From Lytechinus variegatus (lineage: Eukaryota; Echinodermata; Echinoidea; Temnopleuroida; Toxopneustidae): a stretch of DNA of 64,000 nucleotides. Position 1 is the first letter of the stretch. Each line of letters begins with the position of its first letter. Below, in pieces: positions 56,736 to 64,000 of this stretch. The DNA is taken from positions 46,120,548-46,184,547 of the forward strand of contig NC_054741.1 in assembly GCF_018143015.1 (NCBI RefSeq), in the 5' to 3' direction. A model generated the notes under the pieces. The model was not told the origin of the DNA and did no database searches. It worked only from the letters and a program-made list of their open reading frames with translations. The translations under genes and the position numbers were made by a program.

Positions 56736-57654
56736 GCTCATTGATGTTGAGGATCAAGTTGCAAAATTAAAAAAAGCCCTAATGTTCTGCTGAAAATGAT
56801 GAGTGATTGCAAACTCTTGTAAAACGAAAAACAATATTCATTTATTATTCATTATCATCATCACGATTATGATGATAATGATATTCCGACAGACACTTAT
56901 GTACCGAATGGATGCTTAAAGGGAAATAACAGGCAAGGGACCCTGGTGGAAAATAAAAATAAGGATATAAAAGCCAAGTTTATACCCCTCTGAGAATTTT
57001 TGTCAACCATGGAATGAGCTGAATATTTTAGGATTTGTCGTAAAGATATCATATATCAAATTACGGAAATATGTAGAGGATCCCCCTTTAAAGAAAAAAA
57101 ACAACAAAAAATAACGAAGAAAGGGCGCTAGATATCGGAAAGAAAGAATGGAAATACGCTTTTGTAAGATTGGAATGATAGCTCAAGAACAATTCACATT
57201 TATTTACGAAATTTTGATGCTACGGTGTCTTTGCAAGAAGGTGCATCGTAGACTACAACCGAATATGAGCAAAATGGTAAAATAGTCCATGCAAGTAATA
57301 CCGACTTGTCCGACGCTTTATCGAGCGAAGCCGTCGTCATGAAAATGCTGAAGTCAGTATTTCATGCAGGTCTTAAAGATTATGATTATCATTAGACATG
57401 ATATGCTTTGCCTTGGCCTGGTTAAGAATTCGTCTTTTTATATTCTTCTGACAGGTGTTGTTTGCTTCCTATGATTTTTACTGGCTATCTTTTACAACAC
57501 GTTATACTCTCTGAATGTTCTCCTTCCTGCATGCCCCAAACCGAATATCACAGTTGAAGAGAAAAAAGTTCTCTCCAATAGATTTATAACAAAAAGAATG
57601 CAGGAAAAAAAAACATGAAAAAATCAATGTTCATTGTTCAAAATAGGTCTCTGA
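56736..57654. other. No gene recognised
   Basis: AT-rich DNA between the copy 4 flank and the copy 5 upstream region. A short ATCATC/GATGAT stretch lies at about 56,845-56,885. Confidence 0.5.
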
Positions 57655-57712
57655 AAGAGATATACTCTGAAAATTCGTTTTGCCCAATTGATTGTGAGCC
57701 CGGCAGCCTCTA
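57655..57712 (+). mobile_element. Truncated SINE 3' end
   Basis: ATACTCTGAAAATTCGTTTT and GCCCAATTGATTGTGAGCCC match the tail of the SINE at 20,555-20,777 in the same plus-strand orientation. The tRNA-like head is absent. Confidence 0.65.
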
Positions 57713-57943
57713 TGGATGGGTTTATCATCATGTGTTTCCTGATATAAAGCATTTTTGTATGGGTTTTCGCCACTATGGACCGACATTCCATCACGCCGGG
57801 TGAATTTATTATTTATTGTACCTAAGTATTTGAATTTTGGAAAACATATCAATGTTTTGTTGCTTGATCATCCCTGGCTGTTAATTTCGTGTCGTGCTAG
57901 ACCGATTTTAAGCCTGCCAAGTCCCCCTTTCTTTGCCTTTAAC

Positions 57944-58050
57944 CATTTCTCTCTCTCCCTCTCCCTCTCTTTCTCTCTCTCTCTTTCTTTCTTCCTTTCT
58001 TTCTTTTTCTTTCTTTCTTTCTTTCTTTCTCTCTTTCTTTCTTTCTTTCT
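57944..58050. repeat. (CTTT)n pyrimidine microsatellite
   Basis: CTCTCT passes into CTTTCTTT repeats. The Lys/Glu-rich frame on the other strand is an artefact. Confidence 0.95.
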
Positions 58051-58084
58051 ACCCCAATCCATTTCCAAAGAACCTGGATAAGTT

Positions 58085-58361
58085 CAGAGTTCGAAGTTAA
58101 ATACAATTATACAATGAATGGGTATTTGCCTTATAATGTTAGATTATAACCGGTGTGACATCGGGAAATTTTGTGTGAAGTACTGACAACAGATTGAGGA
58201 ACTCAATCGTTGCAAGCTGTGCCTAGTATTAAAACACAACAGACTAGTGTAATATGGTGAAGGGAACTGCCTTCCGGGTACTGAATTTCCAGTTGTCCAC
58301 CCAGGGTTACCTAGAGAAGAACGGAATCTCCAAAGTCTTTGCTGAAATCAAATAACATAGT
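58085..58361 (+). promoter_or_regulatory. Upstream block and exon 1, TRIM copy 5
   Basis: It aligns weakly but in order with the other copies (ATAACCGGTGTGACATCGGG, then AGATTGAGGAAC). It ends at the strongest donor of the five, CATAGT|GTAAGTAAAA (58,362). The exon sequence differs from copies 1-4. Confidence 0.5.
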
Positions 58362-59489
58362 GTAAGTAAAATCTCTACCTTTATTTCATTCAAATAGACT
58401 CATTTTCTAAGGTAGGTCTACTGCAATTCATGGAAGAATCTGATTTCTTTAATATATGAATATAATAGGCTTACTGGCATCACAATGCGATTCACAGATG
58501 CATATTGACGGCCACAAAGTTTTCATTCATTTGATTCTTGATTATGAAATGTATCATGAAACTCATGCCAATATTCATTCCGTGGGTAAGGTCGAGCAGA
58601 TGGGATGGGGGTGTAGCTGACCATTCAAGAGAAAAAAAATAGTCAGATGTTCATTTTTACGTTTTGTAAACGTTTAATGGAAAAAGTGCCCCTCCTCCAT
58701 TTCGCCGACTCTGTTCAGAAAACAAGCATCGAGAATACTCCATTTTCACCCCATGGCTTGATACAATGGATAGCAAACACCACTTGTATCTATATGAAGT
58801 GAATTAAAAGAAATAATATCATAACAATAATGATTTGTGTTTTAAGTGTTTTGTTTCAGGATCTCCTTTGCTCCGTAAAAGAAAGTTTAGTGGTCATGAA
58901 AATGGTTGTATTCACATTCAATAGTATAGTAGAGGTTTCAGGGGCGTAACAGGAGTCGGTTGCCTGATGGGGGGGGGGGGGGGGGCAAGAGCCAAAAATT
59001 TCCCGGTCATATCATGAAACAGGCAATGGCGTCATGAGACAAAAAATTGAGAGGGCGATGTGGTGTATAAGGCAAGAAATAAAAATGCGAGCAAAATTTT
59101 GACATTTTTATTACAAAATTCCAATTTTGTGATAGATTTTGACATAATTTTTTAAAAATATCATATTTCAACCTTCTCTCTTTTTTGTACTCCACGGTGA
59201 ATAGGATTTTTGTTATGATTGTGCGCATCAGGGCGATGCTCTATATGCTCGAGGGCAATTAGAAGTAGCTTAATATAAGTCCCGAAATGGATCATTTTAT
59301 CTTTCACCTCATGAATTATTTTGTCCATTGCACTCATGAACATAATTTATATACTATTTCATGATGATGTCATTGTGGTGAACATTATGTCTGGACAGGT
59401 AGGATTCAAATTTTATGATTGATAGATTTTGAAATTACACACTTCTAAAATTAGCAATGACAATATTATGTCTTTAATTTGTTATCTAG
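58362..59489 (+). other. 5'UTR intron of TRIM copy 5
   Basis: A 1,128-bp intron from GTAAGTAAAA to the acceptor TTTAATTTGTTATCTAG, ending 6 bases before ATG. It lacks the SINE of copies 1-4 and holds a hAT-like end (58,940). Confidence 0.65.
58940..59240. mobile_element. hAT-like fragment in copy 5 intron
   Basis: It starts CAGGGGCGTAACAGGAG followed by a long G-run, as other hAT-like ends here do. A matching right end was not found; the right limit is a guess. Confidence 0.4.
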
Positions 59490-59495
59490 GATCAG

Positions 59496-60959
59496 ATGGC
59501 TTCAGCCAAGCAACTATCAGATAGTCTAGAATGTCCCATCTGCCATGATCTACTCTGCAATCCTAAACTTCTGCCCTGTTCACATTCTTTTTGCTTAAGT
59601 TGTTTGACCGAATATCACTCTTCTCAGCAAGCTGATCCCTGGTTAACTTGTCCAGTGTGTCGCCAAGTTGCAAGGGTTCCGGGAAATGATGTGAGTAACT
59701 TTCCAACAAATCTTATTGTCAAGTCCCTTGTCGAAGATTTCAAAAGAAGAGCAGATGCTAAGGCCGAGCGTATAAAAGGGGCCCTTCAAGCTTGCACGGT
59801 TTGCGATGATGAAGACGCTGCAGAGTACTACTGCCAGAACTGTTCAGAGTTCCTTTGCGAAGACTGTATGCAACACCACAATAAATATAGGCGGAATGCA
59901 TACCATGAGACTGTGAAAGCAAATGACATCGAGATGGGAGTTGTCAAAAAGAAATTCCCGTGCCCTGAACATCCACAGGAGCTGCAGCAGTTCGTGTGTA
60001 CTACATGTCTCGTTCGGATCTGCTGCAGATGTCGGGAGGTCGAACACAAAGAAGATGGCCATGAAGTCATCGAGATGACTAGGTATGAAGAAAAACAAAA
60101 AAAGAAAATAGAACGCCTGTTACCAAAAACAGAAGAAATATCCGTCGATATTGAAAATCGTTTATCTTCTGTGAATGAGAAGATTCGAACAGTGGAAACT
60201 GTTTTGGCTCAACTACGACAGCAAATAAGAAATGCTCACGACATTGCAGTAGAAAAAATGCAAAGGAAGAGAAATGAACTATTAGAAGAATGCAATACTT
60301 ATGACAACATGTTCCGTTGGGAGTTTGAAGATATCATTGGGCGCTTTTGTGACTTTCTAGAAACTCTACCTGTCATGGCCGCACTTGTAAAGGAGGGGGC
60401 AAGATGTCTACATTTACCAGACCAATCAGTGGCGGAGCATACAACACAAGTCAATGAGCTTGAAAGCTGTCTCAAAGCTGAATCCCTCTCACCACTTCTT
60501 ACTCAAGCATCGAACGTAGTACTTCATGCAGAGTCCCTTGTTTTTCGTCCTGCTGATCGTACCTTCGATCTCGGTACAATTCAGGTCACGGATCGTCAAC
60601 CTGAAGAGGAATTGGAAGATTCTATTTGTGAAGCAACCTGCATGGCTCTTACGATAGAGGATACTCCCGAAAAGAAAGACGTGGAAGATCTTCATTCATC
60701 CCATTCTTCTGTCTCTAATTTCACGGAGGCTGAAGCAAAGTCCCTTCCCGACAGTGATGATGACATAAGAGAACAATTTAATCGAGACAAATTGTCCGCT
60801 GACACACCTGACCTTTCTGATATACCTAGCACAACAGATACGTCCGCGTGCCCGAAAAGGAACTCAGGTCCAGTGCGATCTTTCTTTTCAAATCTGAAGC
60901 GTAAGGCTCGAGTACGGATCAGCATTCGAGACCGATCTCGAGTTCCTAATTCTCAGTAA
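59496..60959 (+). CDS. TRIM copy 5: type-A RING/B-box/coiled-coil protein
   Basis: Likely TRIM-family E3 ubiquitin ligase, 487 residues, one exon, intact. It starts directly at MASAKQL, the conserved N-terminus, without the three extra residues of the other copies. RING C13, C16, C28, H30, C33, C36, C52 and C55; B-box 1 from C100 (six residues shorter around it than in copy 1); B-box 2 C156, H159, C168, C171, C176, C179, H184, H189. Coiled coil about 190-340. The tail is acidic and Ser-rich (LPDSDDDIREQ, then PDLSDIPSTTDTS) and ends RSFFSNLKRKARVRISIRDR. It is the most divergent type-A copy, with differences concentrated in the coiled coil and tail while the B-box 2 core is almost unchanged. 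Its flanks share blocks with copies 1 and 4, so it belongs to the same array. Confidence 0.92.
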   Translation: MASAKQLSDSLECPICHDLLCNPKLLPCSHSFCLSCLTEYHSSQQADPWLTCPVCRQVARVPGNDVSNFPTNLIVKSLVEDFKRRADAKAERIKGALQACTVCDDEDAAEYYCQNCSEFLCEDCMQHHNKYRRNAYHETVKANDIEMGVVKKKFPCPEHPQELQQFVCTTCLVRICCRCREVEHKEDGHEVIEMTRYEEKQKKKIERLLPKTEEISVDIENRLSSVNEKIRTVETVLAQLRQQIRNAHDIAVEKMQRKRNELLEECNTYDNMFRWEFEDIIGRFCDFLETLPVMAALVKEGARCLHLPDQSVAEHTTQVNELESCLKAESLSPLLTQASNVVLHAESLVFRPADRTFDLGTIQVTDRQPEEELEDSICEATCMALTIEDTPEKKDVEDLHSSHSSVSNFTEAEAKSLPDSDDDIREQFNRDKLSADTPDLSDIPSTTDTSACPKRNSGPVRSFFSNLKRKARVRISIRDRSRVPNSQ

Positions 60960-60995
60960 TTAATTGATGTCAGAATTATAAGTAATGGTGTTTAC

Positions 60996-61043
60996 GAGGC
61001 ATCATCTAGACTGCTGCCACTGGACAGTGGCGTGATAAATAAA
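60996..61043 (+). terminator. Conserved 3' block and poly(A) signal, TRIM copy 5
   Basis: CATCATCTAGACTGCTGCC and the imperfect palindrome CACTGGACAGTG are followed at once by AATAAA (61,038-61,043). This is the shortest 3'UTR predicted in the array. Confidence 0.5.
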
Positions 61044-61199
61044 GACTAACGTCGCGAACGTGGATTTGCATTTGACCGAGGAATGAGAGTACTTGTGTTG
61101 TTATAACATATTGGGTTGCATGTGTATTGAACAAAAAATAAAATCCATGGTTGAACATACATAATCTCAATCTTGTTGATAGGAGTTGAGCATCATATA

Positions 61200-61430
61200 C
61201 ACTGTGAAAAATATTAGGTAGAATTTTAACCAGCACGAGGGTAATTATGTGTCTAACCAATTCGGGGCAATATTTCCCAATGCGGGAAGCGTATATAGTC
61301 TAGTAAAGTTGAAAATAAGCAGCAATTACTTTAGAATGTGCAAAATTTCCATCACACTGAAAATGCCCAATGTTGGTTGGACACATAATTACCCTCATGG
61401 AACATTTTTACCCAATAATTTTGTAGAGTG
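61200..61430. mobile_element. Palindromic TA-flanked MITE, 231 bp
   Basis: The ends CACTGTGAAAAATATTAGGT and, on the other strand, CACTCTACAAAATTATTGGG lie next to TA (61,198-61,199 and 61,431-61,432). GAGGGTAATTATGTGTC occurs in inverted orientation in both arms. Non-coding. Confidence 0.8.
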
Positions 61431-61454
61431 TATGCATTTCGAAAAATTAACATG

Positions 61455-61770
61455 ACGATAGCACTTGGTTTCAACTGTCGAACTAGTTTATTTCGGATAT
61501 CTGTTGTCAGTGTAATCAGTTAAGACCATTAGTTTCACAAACTTAACAAATATGTCGCTTGAATAATATTAGAAAATAATGCAACCATTTACTATCGACG
61601 ATATGTCCAATCTTACTTCTTTCGTATATGGATACTATTCCGAAAAAGGCACTTTGTCGTATGCTACGTATATAAAGTCTTAACATTCAAACGAGTGAAA
61701 AGACGTTCTAAAGTGAGTGAATTGACCAGCTTTCGGAAAGTTGAATAGGGAACGATGCATTTTCAAGTAA
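61455..61770 (+). repeat. 3' flank of copy 5, paralogous to copies 1 and 4
   Basis: It contains ACTTGGTTTCAACTGTCGAA, GGATACTATTCCGAAAA, AACATTCAAACGAGTG and CAGCTTTCGGAAAGTTGAAT, which occur in the same order after copy 4. It preserves the empty sites for two of the copy 4 insertions. Confidence 0.8.
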
Positions 61771-62737
61771 GAAAAGGCATGATTTTATTTCAGCAAATGG
61801 ATTAAAGATGGGAATAATACTGGTCTCTCATTATAAAAAGCTGTCTTATTTTAACAAGAACATTTATTGCTTAGTAATAAGTTGTACATTTTCTCAAAAT
61901 CGATAAAGATCAACCGAAAGAAGAAAACAAATATATATATATATACATGTATAAACTTACTTGGATTATAGGGGAATAAATAAAAGTGAAAAGGAAATGA
62001 TAAAAGGTATAGCTTAACTCTGGTTGGTGTTTTTAATAAAGCTGTTCATATGTACATTACGAGCTACTTTACGAATGACTGATGACCCTTTCTTGGGAGC
62101 TAAACTAACGCCAATAGAAATCCACCTATCACAAGAAAGGTTCACCATTCGCTTTCAAATTCGCTGTGAACACACGTTTCTTGGTGTGACTGTATAGCGT
62201 AAGTGTACAGAAGAAGAAGAAGTGTGTGGTCGGGATAGGTACATGTAGAGTATGATACGCGTAATAGCAGAAACAATACAGAAAAGAACATGAGCAGTAG
62301 ACATTGGTGATTATTGTATTTAGCAGTTACTGTTTGGTAAAAAAGAATTGTAACCTTTTAACGATATGTGGATGGATTTGTTTAAAAAAATGATAAGAAT
62401 TTCTTTCTAAGAGAGGACACAAAAGATTTGACAATATATCAAAGACAAATAACTCATTTGGATGCAAACTTTCATTTTACGAATAGAAGAGTTAAAGTGT
62501 TTAAATTCTAGGATATGCTTTCAGTTATTTTCAGGTATATTCAAGAGGAATGAAATCAAAGTAAGAATTGAAGTTTTGATGATTTCTTAAGATTTTAAGA
62601 TGTCAAAAGTTATATTAAAATATTAATTACAATTATGATACATAATATTAATAGTCTTACGCTATTAAAAGTCAGAAATCGATTTTTACTTCCTTCAATG
62701 AAAAAAAAAAGATTTACTTGCAAAGTTGGACTGAATG
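61771..62737. other. No gene recognised
   Basis: AT-rich DNA with a short (AT)n run near 61,931. No TRIM copy 6 is visible before the window ends. Confidence 0.5.
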
Positions 62738-63039
62738 GAAGAGCCGCGGTATAGTAGTTCTGACCCACAGAGGGTCGTGTATTCCCACCGCCGTCTGGCG
62801 TCCTTTCGCAAGGCCTCAATCCATCACACTTTGCCACTCTCGACTCAGGTGCTAAATGGGTACCCGGTAGGATGTGAAATCATTGTAGCTTGTTCAGTAC
62901 TGTGTGCGCCTCACCGGCGACTGACTGGAATATCCCCAGGGAGTGGGGGATGTGCACACACTGTGTGCGGGAATGACTGATTAAATCCGATAACTGGTGT
63001 GATAATATATCTGTAAAGAGCTTAGACAAGTTGTTCCGA
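62738..63039 (+). mobile_element. tRNA-derived SINE, interrupted
   Basis: Same family as 11,847-12,184. The head GAGCCGCGGTATAGTAG has lost the anticodon region, but GCTAAATGGGTACCCGG, GGAATGACTGATTAAATCCG and ATCTGTAAAG are kept. It stops at GTTCCGA, where the complete copy continues TAGATTTAGCGC; a hAT-like element begins at that point. Confidence 0.88.
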
Positions 63040-64000
63040 CAGTGGCGTAACTACGGGGGGGGGGGGCACGTGCCCCCCCCATCGGCTGGCCAAAAAAAAA
63101 CGGGGAAAAGGAGAAAAAGAGGGAAAAAGGAAGAGAAACGTAGTGGGGGAAAGAAGAAATTGCTGTTTATCATAGTGTTATATTATATTATGTTATATAA
63201 CATAAGAAGCATTTTTCACAACTTTATGAAACATTATTTGCTTAATTGTGTCTTCATTGTTCCTGGTGCTCGCATAGACTTTTTAACGAGATATATAGAC
63301 CTGCTGTACGAAAGCCTCCCGTTTTCAAATCTATATACAAAAAAAAAATTATATATTTCCTCGCAATTAGAGTTATTATTGTTTTAAGTAGTGATATATT
63401 CTTCTTTTTCATGACTACTGAAAGTTATTGCCCTATTTTTAAGGTCTTAATGTCAAACATTTCCTGTCCGTGCTTACGTTCGCATTAGTTGATTGGTGAG
63501 ATTTCTGCTCTTCATGAACTCCTAAAATCAGTCCTTAAAATGTCAATTTTTCTGATCTGAATATCAAAAAATTTTAGCTCGCGCTTCGCGCTCGCATCAT
63601 TTAGTTAGTGAAATACGTGAGGTCTTAGTGAATTCCTACAAACAAGCCTTGGAATGCCCCTCTTCATGTCTGAATTTCCTAGATTTTCAGCTCGCGCTTC
63701 GCGCTCGCAGTATTTCATTAGTGAGATGCGTATAATAATCATGATTATAATGACTTCAAAAAGTGCTCCATGTGTTTAGATGTAATTCTAACAAAATCAG
63801 CAAGCGCTTGGCACTCGCATTAGATGACTATGGTGAGATATGTATACTCTGACGTAATGGATTCGTAACTATAGTCCTTAAAATGTCCATGTTTGTGGTC
63901 AATATATACAAAAATTTCAGCTCGCGCTTCGCACTCGCATCATTTGGTTAGTCAAATACGTAGGGTCTTAGAGAATTCCTACAAACAACCCTTAGAATGC
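63040..64000. mobile_element. hAT element with internal minisatellite, cut by window end
   Basis: It begins CAGTGGCGTAACTACGGGG, the right end of the 52,235-53,730 family in inverted orientation, followed by a G-run/C-run pair and ATCGGCTGGCC. Cores AGCTCGCGCTTCGCGCTCGC lie at about 63,578, 63,688 and 63,919. The far end lies beyond the window, so the target duplication cannot be checked. Confidence 0.88.

Noticed and set aside
57868-58068. Lys/Glu/Arg-rich reading frame, minus strand
   Set aside because: It is a translation of the (CTTT)n microsatellite.
63031-63387. 118-residue reading frame as a gene
   Set aside because: It starts at the TIR of a hAT-like element and reads through its G/A-rich arm; the related element at 52,235-53,730 has no conserved frame.

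Overview
The window is animal nuclear DNA, most likely from an echinoderm and probably a sea urchin. This is inferred from an expanded tandem family of TRIM (RING/B-box/coiled-coil) genes, AT-rich intergenic DNA, and dense short DNA transposons and tRNA-derived SINEs. No bacterial operons, CRISPR arrays, rRNA genes or convincing functional tRNA genes are present. I saw no retrovirus-like or other capsid-bearing element.

Layout. Positions 1-27,850 hold no gene I can support. They contain TIR transposons (Tc1/mariner-like, hAT-like and TTAA-flanked), SINEs, microsatellites and plain AT-rich DNA. Positions 27,880-62,000 are a tandem array of five plus-strand TRIM genes: copy 1 at 29,399, copy 2 at 36,609, copy 3 at 44,180, copy 4 at 50,526 and copy 5 at 59,496. 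The window ends in a SINE (62,738) interrupted by a hAT-like element (63,040) that runs off the edge.

Genes. Each TRIM copy has one coding exon with a C3HC4 RING, B-box 1, B-box 2, a coiled coil and a Ser/Asp-rich tail. None has a B30.2, NHL or filamin domain. Each appears to have a non-coding first exon and a 5'UTR intron of about 0.94-1.95 kb whose acceptor lies 6 bases before the ATG. The family fits RING E3 ubiquitin ligases; a role in innate immunity is inferred from the family only.

There are two types. Copies 1, 4 and 5 are type A and copy 3 is type B. Copy 2 is a chimera, type B up to codon 443 and type A from codon 444, so it carries a module of about 60 residues twice. It is the gene at the breakpoint of a 7.57-kb tandem duplication (30,359-37,937 and 37,938-45,508). 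Identity between the two units is patchy: near-identical blocks alternate with visibly older ones, which suggests later gene conversion. Copies 1 and 2 share the same C-terminal frameshift, and the abandoned tail sequence is still readable downstream.

The array works as a natural record of transposition. Insertions in copy 4 (a Tc1/mariner-like element in its 5'UTR intron, two hAT-like elements in its 3' flank and one more TIR element downstream) can be checked against empty paralogous sites beside the other copies. All comparisons were made by eye; identity figures are estimates.
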